Shown here: positions 7,597-16,904 of the stretch, in pieces
Layout of the letters: every line of letters begins with the position of its first letter
How positions within the stretch are numbered: position 1 is the stretch's first letter
The notes under the pieces: model-generated
Seen by the model: only the letters and a program-made list of their open reading frames with translations
Databases searched by the model: none
Told to the model about the DNA's origin: nothing
Translations under genes and position numbers: made by a program
Assembly (NCBI RefSeq): GCF_002850255.1
Contig: NZ_CP022522.1
Location: 3,099,125 to 3,163,124, forward strand
Direction: 5' to 3'
Source of the DNA: Pseudoalteromonas sp. NC201
Lineage (GTDB): Bacteria; Pseudomonadota; Gammaproteobacteria; Enterobacterales; Alteromonadaceae
DNA length: 64,000 nucleotides

Positions 7597-9828
7597 GTGC
7601 ACTCTCGCATTAAACACTACACCATCGCTCTTCCATTAGCACTTGCCTCTGTCACCGCTAGCGCAGAGCAACTAACGCTAGAGCGACTTTTTGACGATCC
7701 GTCTCTTTCAGGTAAAGCACCTGTAAAACTGCAATTTTCTCCTGACGGTTCTCGTGTTACTTATCTTCAAGGTAAAAAAGAAGACTATAACCGTTACGAC
7801 CTTTGGGAATACAATCTCAAAGACAATACAAACCGCTTGTTGGTAGATTCTGCGGCACTATTTTCTGGCCCAGAGAACCTCTCAGATGAAGAAAAAGCAC
7901 GTCGTGAGCGTCAACGTATTTTTGGCCGTGGTATTTTAGAATACAAATGGTCAAAAGATGGCAAAGCGCTACTTTTCCCACTCAATGGCGACTTGTACTA
8001 CTATGAAATCGCTTCTGGTAAGAGTAAGAAACTAACGGAAACTGAAGCATTCGAAACCGACGCTCGCTTCTCGCCAAAAGGCAATTTTGTTTCTTTTATT
8101 CGTGAGCAAAACCTCTATGCCATTAATCTTAAATCGGGTAAAGAAACGCAATTAACTAAAGACGGCGGTGGCGTAATTAAAAACGGCATGGCTGAGTTCG
8201 TTGCTCAAGAAGAAATGAGCCGTATGACAGGCTATTGGTGGTCGGGTGATGAGCAACAAATTGCTTTTACTCGCATTGATGAAAGCCCAGTTCAGGAAGC
8301 CATTCGTAACGAAATCTATGCCGAAGAGGTCAAGCTATTCAATCAACGTTATCCATACACCGGGACTGCTAACGTTGAGATTGAATTAGGTGTTGTAAAG
8401 ATCAATGACCAAAAGGTGGATTGGATTGATTTAGGCGAAGATAAAGATATCTATATTGCCCGTGCAAATTGGTTAAAAGACAATAAAACATTGTCATATC
8501 AGTGGCAAAATCGCTCACAGCAAAAACTGGAACTGCGCTTTTACGATACTAAAAGCAAAAAGCAGCAAGTCGCCCTAACCGAAACCAGTGATACTTGGAT
8601 TAACCTACACTTTGACCTTGAATTCTTAAAGGACAAAAAGCATTTCGTTTGGGCATCTGAGCGCGATGGCTTTAAACACCTTTACCTGTACAGAACCAAT
8701 GGCCAACTGGTGCGCCAAATCACTAAAGGCGATTGGATTGTTGAGAGCCTTCAGGGAATTGATGAGAAAAAAGGCATCGTATACTTCTCCGGCCGCAAAG
8801 ACACGCCGCTTGAAAGCCACCTATACAGCGTACCACTTTTTAAAGATGGCGATGCAAAACGTATTACCGAAAAAGGCAGCTATCATAGTGTCGTACTGGC
8901 AAAAGATAACCGTACCTTTATCGATAAAAGCTCTTCTGTAAACCGTCCACCAGCGGTTGCGCTACGCAAAGTGAATGGTGACTTTGTGACTTGGCTTGAA
9001 GAAAATGCGCTGAATAACGAACATCCGTTAACGCCTTATTTGAGCAATCTAGCTACGCCAGAATATGGCACACTTAAAGCGGAAGATGGTCAAACTATGT
9101 ATTACCGCTTATTTAAGCCAGCAAAGCTTGAAAACGGTAAGAAATATCCTGTTATTGTGAACGTGTATGGCGGACCTCATGCACAACGCGTGACCAACAG
9201 CTGGCGTAGTAAAAACTTGTACTTCCAATATCTTGCCCAGCAGGGTTATGTGATTTTCCAATTAGATAACCGAGGTTCTTACAACCGTGGTAAAAAGTTT
9301 GAAGATCCAATCTACAAGCACTTAGGTGTAGTGGAAGTGGCTGACCAAATTAAAGGCGTTGAGTTCTTACGTACACTAGAGTACGTCGACCCTGAGCGTA
9401 TCGGTATTTATGGTCACAGCTATGGTGGTTATATGGCGCTGATGACAATGTTTAAAGCAGGCGACTACTTTAAAGCTGGTGTCTCTGGTGCGCCAGTAAC
9501 AGATTGGGCTCTATATGACACCCATTACACTGAGCGTTACTTGGGTCACCCAGATACAAATGCTAAGGGCTATGAGCAAAGCGCGGTGTTCCCTTATGCT
9601 GATGGACTAAAAGGCCCGCTGATGATCTATCACGGTATGGCGGACGATAACGTGCTATTTACCCATGCAACGAAACTATTTAAGCAGTTGCAGGACGAGG
9701 TTAAGCCATTTGAAATGATGACTTACCCTGGATCGAAGCACAGTTTACGTGGCAAAAAAGTACAAACCCACTTGCATCAAACCATTACTGACTTCTTTAA
9801 TCGTCATTTTGAGGTTGAAGCTAAGTAA
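7597..9828 (+). CDS. Prolyl dipeptidyl peptidase, DPP4-like (S9B)
   Basis: 743 residues from the GTG at 7597, preceded by AAGGTGG at good spacing; a GTG three codons earlier overlaps that ribosome site. A cleavable signal peptide ends near SVTASA, so the enzyme is periplasmic or secreted. The N-terminal part is the beta-propeller (DPP4_N); the C-terminal part is the alpha/beta hydrolase with nucleophile Ser608 in GHSYGG, Asp683/684 in MADDN and His715 in SKHSL. The motif AEFVAQEEMSR carries the Glu pair that binds the substrate N-terminus in DPP4. The expected role is removal of X-Pro dipeptides from peptides. A strong terminator follows. Confidence 0.93.
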   Translation: MHSRIKHYTIALPLALASVTASAEQLTLERLFDDPSLSGKAPVKLQFSPDGSRVTYLQGKKEDYNRYDLWEYNLKDNTNRLLVDSAALFSGPENLSDEEKARRERQRIFGRGILEYKWSKDGKALLFPLNGDLYYYEIASGKSKKLTETEAFETDARFSPKGNFVSFIREQNLYAINLKSGKETQLTKDGGGVIKNGMAEFVAQEEMSRMTGYWWSGDEQQIAFTRIDESPVQEAIRNEIYAEEVKLFNQRYPYTGTANVEIELGVVKINDQKVDWIDLGEDKDIYIARANWLKDNKTLSYQWQNRSQQKLELRFYDTKSKKQQVALTETSDTWINLHFDLEFLKDKKHFVWASERDGFKHLYLYRTNGQLVRQITKGDWIVESLQGIDEKKGIVYFSGRKDTPLESHLYSVPLFKDGDAKRITEKGSYHSVVLAKDNRTFIDKSSSVNRPPAVALRKVNGDFVTWLEENALNNEHPLTPYLSNLATPEYGTLKAEDGQTMYYRLFKPAKLENGKKYPVIVNVYGGPHAQRVTNSWRSKNLYFQYLAQQGYVIFQLDNRGSYNRGKKFEDPIYKHLGVVEVADQIKGVEFLRTLEYVDPERIGIYGHSYGGYMALMTMFKAGDYFKAGVSGAPVTDWALYDTHYTERYLGHPDTNAKGYEQSAVFPYADGLKGPLMIYHGMADDNVLFTHATKLFKQLQDEVKPFEMMTYPGSKHSLRGKKVQTHLHQTITDFFNRHFEVEAK

Positions 9829-9838
9829 ACACTTAATA

Positions 9839-9877
9839 GCGCCTAGCTTCCTATGAGCTGGGCGCTTCTTCTTTTCT
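9839..9877 (+). terminator. Terminator of the DPP4-like gene
   Basis: GCGCCTAGCT pairs with AGCTGGGCGC (one G-T pair) and is followed by a T-rich tail. Confidence 0.85.
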
Positions 9878-9961
9878 CTCCATTTAGTTCTAATCCATTG
9901 GTCTAATTGTTTATTCTTCTAGACTAAGAAAAACTGAAATTATTGTTCTATCTCAAGTTAT

Positions 9962-10122
9962 ATATCAATTGCATTAAGCAAATGAGCTATTTGAAGCGGA
10001 GAAATAGCTTTAGTAGCAAGGCAAAAATTTTGCTATTTAGTTGTTCTAAATGAGAAATTTTTAACTAAGCTAATATGGTATTTCACCCTTCAAATTGGTT
10101 GGAGAATTAACGCAATTGGTAT
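9962..10122. mobile_element. Possible MITE-like element, 161 bp
   Basis: The ends are imperfect inverted repeats, ATATCAATTGCATTAA at 9962-9977 and TTAACGCAATTGGTAT at 10107-10122, matching at 14 of 16 positions. The interior is AT-rich and noncoding, with partial internal symmetry (for example AAAATTT and TTGAAG/CTTCAA pieces). No transposase is encoded, so this would be a non-autonomous element. No second copy was seen in this window, so repetition in the genome is unproven. Confidence 0.5.
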
Positions 10123-10205
10123 TACTACTAAGATTAACTAGTATGAATTGATGAGGCGTTCGCGCTTGCTACTTTCAATAATAAAAACGACATAAGGATT
10201 GCGTT

Positions 10206-11846
10206 ATGTCCAAACAGTTTTTTCGAAATCTCACCATTTTCCAGCGCCTCGCGTTACTGATCATTGTCGTTATTATCGGCGTTATCCTTCAAAGCGCAGT
10301 AAGCTTATCGCAACAGTATGATGCTCTCGAAAAGCAGCAATATCATAAAACTCAAAACCTTGTTGAAAATGCCTATAGTTTAGTGGCTTACTTTCACCAA
10401 CAATATGTATCTGGGAAACTCCCAGAGGCGCAAGCGAAATCCGCAGCCCTTGATGCCGTTGCCGCTTTACGATACGAAGGAAACAATTACTTTTGGATCA
10501 ACGACTATCATCCAAAAATGGTGATGCACCCATTTAAAAGCGAGCTCAACGGTAAAGATCTCAGCCAATCAAAAGATCCCACCGGCAAGCGCTTATTCGT
10601 TGAAATGGTACAAGTGGCAGAAAAAAGTGGTGCGGGATTTGTTCCCTACCTTTGGCCAAAGCCTGGTAAAGAAGCCCCTGTCGAAAAAATATCTTACGTC
10701 AAAGCGTTTACACCTTGGGGTTGGATCATCGGCTCCGGTGTATACCTCGACACTATCGAAGCTGAGTTTGCCTATATTCGAAATTTGCTATTAATTGAGA
10801 TGGCTGCACTCATCGTGCTGCTATTCCCGTTTAGCGCAGTCATTAGTAAGAGCATAATCACCCCCATTCAACAAGCCAAAGACATGATGAAAGATATCGC
10901 TCAAGGCGAAGGCGATTTGACTCGACAACTCGACGAAAGCGGTAAAGATGAGATAACCGCGCTTGCCAAATACTTTAACTTGTATACTGAGAAGATGCGT
11001 CATTCCATCGCGACAGTGGCCCATAACGCTAAAGAAGTTGAAACACTGGCTAATCAGGTAAAAGCGGCTGGCGAAGAAAACTTGGCATTTATTGAGTCGC
11101 AAAATGACAATAACCGCCAAGTCGCCACAGCTGCCGAACAAATGACCATGCAAGTTCGCGAGATCAGTAGCAATGCAGATACTGCAGAACATTCCGCCGC
11201 AGACGCACGCAATTACAGTGAAAAAGGCAAACAAACGATTTCTCAAACCATTGCCGCCATTAAAAAGCTGTCGGAGCAAATTCAATCTGTGAGCGTGACA
11301 ACGACAAGCCTTGCACAAGAGAGTCAGCATATAGGATCGGTGCTCGATGTTATTCGAGGTATTGCGGAGCAAACCAATTTACTTGCACTAAACGCGGCAA
11401 TAGAAGCCGCTCGAGCAGGTGAACAAGGACGAGGCTTTGCCGTAGTTGCAGATGAAGTTCGCACCCTTGCAAGTCGTACAGGTCAAAGCACAGATGAAAT
11501 CCACAACATGATCGAGCGACTGCAAAAAGAAGCGCAGCAGGCCGTAGCAGCAGTTAAAGTTAGCCAACAAATCTCGGAGCAAACGGTTGAACAGGTACAG
11601 CTTGCCGATAACGCATTAACCGAAATTGAGCGCCTTATTGACGCTATCTCAGATATGAGTACCCACATCGCCAAAGCCACCGACGAGCAAAGTCTTGCAG
11701 CACAAGAAGTTAATGAGCGAATAGCTCAGCTTTCTGACTCCACCCATCACTCTTTGGATACCACGCATTCGCTCAACAACACCAGTGAGCAACTAACACG
11801 AGCAAGTCACGAATTGAGTGACATAGTTAACCGCTTTAGAGTATGA
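10206..11846 (+). CDS. Methyl-accepting chemotaxis protein with a single Cache sensor
   Basis: 546 residues. A membrane helix at about 12-32 and another at about 195-215 flank a periplasmic single-Cache domain ([15 protein letters not shown] near residue 98, then [15 protein letters not shown] near 170). A HAMP linker follows, then the cytoplasmic signalling coiled coil with the invariant hairpin tip [19 protein letters not shown] near residue 390. Single-Cache receptors of this type often bind small carboxylates, but the ligand is not predictable here. The gene stands alone; AAGGATTG precedes the ATG and a terminator follows at 11857. Confidence 0.95.
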   Translation: MSKQFFRNLTIFQRLALLIIVVIIGVILQSAVSLSQQYDALEKQQYHKTQNLVENAYSLVAYFHQQYVSGKLPEAQAKSAALDAVAALRYEGNNYFWINDYHPKMVMHPFKSELNGKDLSQSKDPTGKRLFVEMVQVAEKSGAGFVPYLWPKPGKEAPVEKISYVKAFTPWGWIIGSGVYLDTIEAEFAYIRNLLLIEMAALIVLLFPFSAVISKSIITPIQQAKDMMKDIAQGEGDLTRQLDESGKDEITALAKYFNLYTEKMRHSIATVAHNAKEVETLANQVKAAGEENLAFIESQNDNNRQVATAAEQMTMQVREISSNADTAEHSAADARNYSEKGKQTISQTIAAIKKLSEQIQSVSVTTTSLAQESQHIGSVLDVIRGIAEQTNLLALNAAIEAARAGEQGRGFAVVADEVRTLASRTGQSTDEIHNMIERLQKEAQQAVAAVKVSQQISEQTVEQVQLADNALTEIERLIDAISDMSTHIAKATDEQSLAAQEVNERIAQLSDSTHHSLDTTHSLNNTSEQLTRASHELSDIVNRFRV

Positions 11847-11856
11847 TATCCACCCT

Positions 11857-11885
11857 GCAGAGCACCTGTCAGTGCTCTGCTTCTT
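11857..11885 (+). terminator. Terminator of the Cache chemoreceptor gene
   Basis: Perfect 9-bp stem GCAGAGCAC / GTGCTCTGC with a 6-nt loop, followed by TTCTT. Confidence 0.8.
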
Positions 11886-11993
11886 GCCCAATAGATGATT
11901 GATATTCCTTATCTTGTCGATAAAAATAATCCGTGAGCGTCTAAGCTATTTTACCGCTATATTGCCAATTTATTTGCTGAGCAAAAATAGCCC

Positions 11994-13040
11994 GTGAAAA
12001 TCTGTTTTATTATGTACCCTTGGGAGCGTGTAGAAGCTGAAAACGACAGCACGCTAAGACTTATCCACGAAGCCGTATCGCGCGGTCACGTCGTTGCCAT
12101 CACCACCGTAAACAACCTCACTATTCGCGAAAGTGTCGCCAGTGCCTTCTGTGATGTATTTGTTGCGGGCCAAAAAGTATCTGACAACTTAGTGAGCTTT
12201 TACAACAAAGCTGAGTTTAAAAAAGTACAGCTTCCTTTGGCAGGTTTTGACGCAATATTTATGCGCGCCAATCCGCCGCTTGATACCTTGGCGATGAACT
12301 TTTTAGACTCTGTTCGTGATGATACTTTCATCATCAACGACATCGATGGCCTGCGTATCGCAAATAACAAGCTATACACGGCATCTTTCCAAGGCATCGC
12401 GAGAGAGTTTATTCCAAATACGCATGTATCTAAAAACAAAGAGTATTTAGAGCGTATATTCTCTGAATCAGAGCAAGAGAAAATGATCTTAAAGCCGCTT
12501 GATGGCTTTGGCGGTCGCGGTGTTATCGTCGTTGAAAAACGCGCGAAACAAAGCTTTAGCTCACTCCTTGAGTTTTATATTGGTGGCGACGAGGCTGGTA
12601 AAGGCAGCAACTACGTCATTTTACAAGACTATGTTGAAGGTGCCGACGAGGGTGATGTTCGTATTCTAATGCTTAACGGCGAACCGATTGGCGCCATGAA
12701 ACGTGTGCCTGCAGCAAATGAAGTGCGTGCCAACGTACATGCCGGTGGCAAAGTAGTGAAACACAAACTCACCAACCAAGAAAAAGCGCTATGTAAGCAC
12801 ATCGGCCCTAAGCTTGTGCGTGATGGTTTGTATTTTGTTGGCATTGACGTGATAGGCGGCAAGCTTATTGAAGTTAACGTGCTCTCGCCTGGCGGGATAA
12901 CCCGTATTAACCGTTTAAACCGCTGTAAGCTGCAAGTGCAAGTTATCGATTTTGTAGAGAGTGTGGTGCACGCCAAAGAGCTAGTAACGCATCGCAAAAA
13001 CCAATTCCGTCAAGTAATAGAAGATGCTCATGCTATCTGA
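11994..13040 (+). CDS. ATP-grasp ligase, glutathione-synthetase-like
   Basis: 348 residues starting at GTG; the start is chosen because MKICFIMYPWERV matches the opening strand of GshB-type proteins. ATP-grasp features are present: MILKPLDGFGGRG near residue 165 (nucleotide loop), QDYVEGADEGDVRI near 212, RANVHAGGK near 245 and EVNVLSPGG near 300 (metal site). These enzymes join a carboxylate to an amine through an acyl phosphate. It overlaps the next gene by 17 nt, so the two are very probably co-expressed. No glutamate-cysteine ligase is nearby, and with this partner a role other than glutathione synthesis, such as adding an amino acid to a peptide or metabolite, is a reasonable inference. 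Confidence 0.85.
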   Translation: MKICFIMYPWERVEAENDSTLRLIHEAVSRGHVVAITTVNNLTIRESVASAFCDVFVAGQKVSDNLVSFYNKAEFKKVQLPLAGFDAIFMRANPPLDTLAMNFLDSVRDDTFIINDIDGLRIANNKLYTASFQGIAREFIPNTHVSKNKEYLERIFSESEQEKMILKPLDGFGGRGVIVVEKRAKQSFSSLLEFYIGGDEAGKGSNYVILQDYVEGADEGDVRILMLNGEPIGAMKRVPAANEVRANVHAGGKVVKHKLTNQEKALCKHIGPKLVRDGLYFVGIDVIGGKLIEVNVLSPGGITRINRLNRCKLQVQVIDFVESVVHAKELVTHRKNQFRQVIEDAHAI

Positions 13041-15003
13041 ACAAGCCATCATTGCCGCGCTTGAAGCCGGCAAACCCATCAATGGACAATTTGCTGAAGG
13101 TGCTTTTCACCTCGAAGTGAGGGAATACGTGCCTTATGTCGCCACTGCTGTACACGCAGGCCACCGCACCCGTGCTAGCCTAAAAGGCTTGTTCGCCATT
13201 AGCGATGCTGAGCGTTTACAAGAGGAAGATCCGTTTACCGACGGCATGATTGAATCATTACCCATCACGCTTATCGCGCGTGACTCACGTTACGAATACG
13301 ATCTTAACCGTGCGCCAGAGCTTGCGATATACAAAGAAGCATGGGGTAAACAAGTGTGGAGCCAAGCGCTACCAAATGCAGACATAGATGTTAGCTTGTC
13401 TAAGCATGCAGCCTATTACCGTGTGCTCAGTGCGCTGTTAACCACGCTTGAGCGCAAGTTTGGTGCCTGCTTGCTATTTGATGTGCACAGCTATAATTAT
13501 CAAATTCGTAGCTACCCTTATGCACCAACCTTTAATATTGGCACTGCACAACTTGATACCTTGCGTTTTCGCGCCGTATTAGATGAGCTGAAAAAACAGC
13601 TAGGACTGAAAAAACTGGCAGGCCAGCTGGTGGATTGTGCTGAAAATACCGTCTTTCAGGGCCATGGTTATCAAGCGCAATATATTACCAGCCACTTTGA
13701 TAACACCTTAGTGGTACCGCTTGAAGTAAAAAAAGTCTTTATGGACGAAAACAGCAGCGAATTATTCCCTGTAGTGTTTGAAAAACTACAGCGCAACATG
13801 CATGTTGCTTTGAGCAAAACGGCAAAAACATTTGCTAAAAATCACTGCTATAAGCCACTTCGCAAAGCAAAATCAACGTCGCAGCTTGACCCTGCGCTGA
13901 TTAACGTGGACTCTGCGCTGTACCGCATAGCCAGAAACCTTGAAACGCTGCATTATGTTAACCCAAGCAATATCGCACAAGAGAAACGTCGCTTTTTCTC
14001 GAAACGTCATTATCAGCCTGCGTTTAAATATCGCCCGCTGAAAATTGACCCGTATGAGTTTAAAGAGCAACTCTATCGCTTGCCCGTTGGAAAAATCCAA
14101 GATCCGATCGTAAAAGATTTATATCGTAAAGTGATCGACAGCTACGCGACTAAAATCGAACTGATCACCCAAATTGGTCGCGAAGCCTTTTTGTATAACT
14201 CGCTACGCTATTATGGTGAGCCGGATTACAACGATATAAATAATGCGACCTTCTTGCTGCACGCGCGCGAAACAGAGACCTTGCCAAAAAAAGACATTAC
14301 AGCCGAGCAAGCCTTGGTACGTTTTAATCAAGCGATTGAGGCTATGGGCTTACCTTGTAAGGTCGCTATATCAAGCAAGCTCGTTGCCAAAGCAATGGTC
14401 GACAATAGTAAGCGTCTTCTGCTTGTAAATAGCAGTGCGATGCTATCTGAGCTTGATATCAATGCCTTGATAGAGCATGAAATTGGCGTGCACTTACTCA
14501 CGACTTTAAATGCTGACGCCCAGCAACTTAAAGTGCTGCACTTAGGTTTACCTGGCAATACCTATACTCAAGAGGGCCTTGCCATCTACCGCGAGTATCA
14601 ATCTGGGCAAATAAATCTGACACGATTGAAAGTATTAGCGCTTAGGGTGATTGCGGTTAACATGCTACTTAAAGGCGATAAATTCTATCAAGTGTATGAG
14701 TTTTTAGCTGACTCGGGTGTATTAAACGTCAATGAAGCCTTTGCGCTGACCACTCGGATTTTCCGTGGTGGTGGCTTTACTAAAGATCATCTCTACTTAA
14801 AAGGCTTTAAAGACATAGTGCAGCTTGCCAATACCCGCAGCTTAGATAATTTATATCTCGGTAAAACGGGCATTGCGCACTTAGATGCACTGGACGCGTT
14901 AGTAGAACAAGGTATATTCACAAGACCTAAATATCTGCCGGATACGAACCGAGATCCCGAGCCAGATGCAATCCTAAGTTATTTAATTTCTTCAATTAAA
15001 TAG
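13024..15003 (+). CDS. N-formylglutamate-amidohydrolase-like domain fused to a MATCAP-type (DUF1704, QEGLA-motif) metallopeptidase
   Basis: 659 residues. Residues about 20-260 look like an N-formylglutamate amidohydrolase domain: VHAGHRT near 43 and FDVHSYN with Asp153 and His155. Residues about 300-655 match the DUF1704/QEGLA family, with HEIGVH (His485, Glu486, His490) and the downstream Glu517 of TQEGLA. The eukaryotic members of this fold (MATCAP) are zinc tyrosine carboxypeptidases acting on tubulin; bacterial members have no settled function, though one family name links them to flavohemoglobin expression. All expected zinc and catalytic residues appear intact, so an active peptidase is likely. 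ATG at 13024 or 13030 could be used. It overlaps the ATP-grasp gene. Confidence 0.82.
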   Translation: MLMLSEQAIIAALEAGKPINGQFAEGAFHLEVREYVPYVATAVHAGHRTRASLKGLFAISDAERLQEEDPFTDGMIESLPITLIARDSRYEYDLNRAPELAIYKEAWGKQVWSQALPNADIDVSLSKHAAYYRVLSALLTTLERKFGACLLFDVHSYNYQIRSYPYAPTFNIGTAQLDTLRFRAVLDELKKQLGLKKLAGQLVDCAENTVFQGHGYQAQYITSHFDNTLVVPLEVKKVFMDENSSELFPVVFEKLQRNMHVALSKTAKTFAKNHCYKPLRKAKSTSQLDPALINVDSALYRIARNLETLHYVNPSNIAQEKRRFFSKRHYQPAFKYRPLKIDPYEFKEQLYRLPVGKIQDPIVKDLYRKVIDSYATKIELITQIGREAFLYNSLRYYGEPDYNDINNATFLLHARETETLPKKDITAEQALVRFNQAIEAMGLPCKVAISSKLVAKAMVDNSKRLLLVNSSAMLSELDINALIEHEIGVHLLTTLNADAQQLKVLHLGLPGNTYTQEGLAIYREYQSGQINLTRLKVLALRVIAVNMLLKGDKFYQVYEFLADSGVLNVNEAFALTTRIFRGGGFTKDHLYLKGFKDIVQLANTRSLDNLYLGKTGIAHLDALDALVEQGIFTRPKYLPDTNRDPEPDAILSYLISSIK

Positions 15004-15012
15004 GCCAAATTC

Positions 15013-15062
15013 GCCACTGTGGTTATACTAGTGCCATCTAGTATCTACCCAGTGGCTTTGTT
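15013..15062 (+). terminator. Long nested hairpin between the MATCAP-like gene and the next start codon
   Basis: Outer arms GCCACTG (15013-15019) and CAGTGGC (15050-15056) and inner arms ATACTAG (15025-15031) and CTAGTAT (15038-15044) form one long stem, followed by TTTGTTTT. It fits a rho-independent terminator for the upstream pair, but its base lies only 6 nt from the next start codon, so it could also control that gene. Confidence 0.65.
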
Positions 15063-15848
15063 TTGACACAACAGGAAATAGATTTACTCGCTTTTGAGCT
15101 GGCAAACCTTCGTCTCAATGCCGATCTCACGCTCGCACCAAAGTACAGTTATTTTTCAGATAAACCCTACCCGCTTGGTCGCTGCCTAGAAATTCGCGAT
15201 GAAATGTTTAAACTCGTCACCACGGAGCTCAAGCAAAATTCAGAACGTTTATCTGTGCTCAGAAATTACATGCTTAAAGAGAATGCCGAGCTCAAAAAAG
15301 TATGGGGTTCGCTACGCGATGAGTACTTTCAAAATGCGATGTTGGTGGGAGATTGGTATATAGATACCGCAAACGATACGGTGAATGCAAACAAACCCAG
15401 AGTTGAAATCAAACCCATCGCACAATCAGGCTTTTCAGCCATCACTAATTTCGAGCAGTTTGTTAAGATTGCTCGCGCTTATTGGCAAGTGGAGGTGTTT
15501 AAAAACACCGCCTTTCCAGCTATCGCGCCTTATTTACCGTTAATTTGTGTCAACGCAAAAGGCGCTACTTGGTTAGCTGCGGCCAATGACGATATGATCA
15601 AGGTCGCTACCAACAGTGAGTTTAGGCTATCTGAGCAAATCCTCTGTCAGCTGCCAGAGCCTGACTCTGTTATCGTATCTCGCTGGCAACAGACCCTAAC
15701 TGGCATCGATGCTTTAGATGACATCTTATTGCAAACAGGAAAGCCCGAGGGGTTTTGCCAACTATACAGAGCTGCCGAAAAGGCAACGGATTTAGCATTT
15801 AGGGATAGGGTCGTACGCGCCTATATGAGCTTACCCAAAGGCGCGTAG
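15063..15848 (+). CDS. Conserved-looking protein of unknown function, 261 residues
   Basis: The TTG at 15063 is the only start near the 5' end: an in-frame stop lies at 15039-15041 and the next in-frame ATG is about 47 codons further in. No clear ribosome site precedes the TTG because the hairpin occupies that space. The product has no signal peptide or membrane segment. It is Trp- and Tyr-containing, mixed alpha/beta in appearance, with a run VWGSLRDEYFQNAMLVGDWYIDTAN in its first half (given here as a landmark around residues 80-105). I do not recognise a family. Position suggests, but does not prove, a link to the ATP-grasp/MATCAP pair. Confidence 0.6.
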   Translation: MTQQEIDLLAFELANLRLNADLTLAPKYSYFSDKPYPLGRCLEIRDEMFKLVTTELKQNSERLSVLRNYMLKENAELKKVWGSLRDEYFQNAMLVGDWYIDTANDTVNANKPRVEIKPIAQSGFSAITNFEQFVKIARAYWQVEVFKNTAFPAIAPYLPLICVNAKGATWLAAANDDMIKVATNSEFRLSEQILCQLPEPDSVIVSRWQQTLTGIDALDDILLQTGKPEGFCQLYRAAEKATDLAFRDRVVRAYMSLPKGA

Positions 15849-15852
15849 TGAA

Positions 15853-16131
15853 TTAGAAGGAAGTGGGATAAGTCGGTTTTTCGTCCGTAATTTCCCATTT
15901 ATCTTCTGTTGGTCTATCCACTCGACATTGATTTTGCTGTTGGAAACACCTGTCCTCACAGTTTTGTACTTGCATCGGATCTGAGTAATCTTTGCGACAG
16001 CTCATAGAACACGAACGTGAATCACCTTCGCAATCGACCGGCACATTGCTGACTCTAGTTGTAAAATGTCCACTACAGCCACTCACAAACGCAGCGGCGA
16101 ACACTGCTGCTACACATAATTTTGTTGTCAT
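15853..16131 (-). CDS. Cysteine-rich lipoprotein, 92 residues
   Basis: The signal peptide ends in the lipobox FVSGC at residue 19. The mature part has seven more Cys in a short stretch ([15 protein letters not shown], then [13 protein letters not shown]), suggesting disulfides or metal binding in the periplasm. The ATG overlaps the yaaA stop codon as ATGA, so its translation is coupled to yaaA. No family is recognised. The coupling to a peroxide-stress gene makes a thiol or redox role plausible, but this is inference. Confidence 0.7.
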   Translation of the reverse strand: MTTKLCVAAVFAAAFVSGCSGHFTTRVSNVPVDCEGDSRSCSMSCRKDYSDPMQVQNCEDRCFQQQNQCRVDRPTEDKWEITDEKPTYPTSF

Positions 16132-16904
16132 TGTTCTGCTCTCAAAAACACCGGTTCTTGAGCCTTTTGCGTTGCTTCTTCACTAAAGCGGTATCCTGCA
16201 ATATCAAACGCTTTCAGGCTTTCCAAATCCGATACTTGGTTCTCAATGATATACCTTGCCATCATACCGCGCGCTTTCTTCGCGTAAAAACTGATGACTT
16301 TGTATTGACCATTTTTACAATCTTTAAAGATAGGAGTGATAATGTCACCTTTCAGCGCCTTCTTATCTACCGCTTTAAAGTACTCATTTGAAGCTAAGTT
16401 CACCAAGTATTGTGTTTGTGCCCCTTCCATGACCTTATTCAGTTTTTCAGCGATAATCGTGCCCCAAAACTCATACAGGTTTTTGCCACGCGGGTTACTT
16501 AACTTTGTACCCATTTCTAAACGATAGGCCTGCATTAAGTCAAGTGGTTTTAGGATGCCATACAGCCCAGATAAGATACGTAAATGATTTTGCGCATAAT
16601 TTAAATTAGCCTCAGTTAGGCTTTGTGCTTCTAAACCGACATACACATCGCCATTAAAAGCAAAAATAGCTTGTTTAGCATTGTCTTGTGTAAAAGGCTC
16701 TGACCACTCGGCAAACCTTGCCGCATTTAAGCCAGCGAGCTTGTCGCTTATCTTCATTAAGCTACCGATCTGCTGTGGTGATAAATCGCGACAAACTTGA
16801 ATAAGTGACTCGCTATGCTCCAGCAGCTCTGGCTGTGTGTGCATCTTGGTTGGTGCGGGTGTTTCATAGTCTAGGTTTTTCGCTGGAGAGATAACTGTGA
16901 TCAT
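16128..16904 (-). CDS. yaaA: Peroxide stress protein YaaA
   Basis: 258 residues, the normal YaaA (DUF328) length. It opens [16 protein letters not shown], the family signature, with [14 protein letters not shown] near residue 50 and [21 protein letters not shown] near residue 190. In E. coli YaaA is OxyR-induced and limits free iron and DNA damage under peroxide. It is the first gene of a two-gene unit with the Cys-rich lipoprotein gene. It diverges from transaldolase across 272 nt, where no OxyR site could be confirmed by eye. Confidence 0.95.
   Translation of the reverse strand: MITVISPAKNLDYETPAPTKMHTQPELLEHSESLIQVCRDLSPQQIGSLMKISDKLAGLNAARFAEWSEPFTQDNAKQAIFAFNGDVYVGLEAQSLTEANLNYAQNHLRILSGLYGILKPLDLMQAYRLEMGTKLSNPRGKNLYEFWGTIIAEKLNKVMEGAQTQYLVNLASNEYFKAVDKKALKGDIITPIFKDCKNGQYKVISFYAKKARGMMARYIIENQVSDLESLKAFDIAGYRFSEEATQKAQEPVFLRAEQ

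Larger units (their letters stand above)
9829..10205. other. Intergenic region upstream of the Cache chemoreceptor
   Basis: This 377-nt gap contains the DPP4-like terminator (9839-9877), the MITE-like element (9962-10122) and about 80 nt of presumed promoter for the chemoreceptor. No small gene is apparent. Confidence 0.6.

Noticed and set aside
10821..11372. 183-codon frame opposite the Cache chemoreceptor
   Set aside because: Antisense to the conserved signalling domain and rich in Cys and His as such shadows are; no supporting signal.
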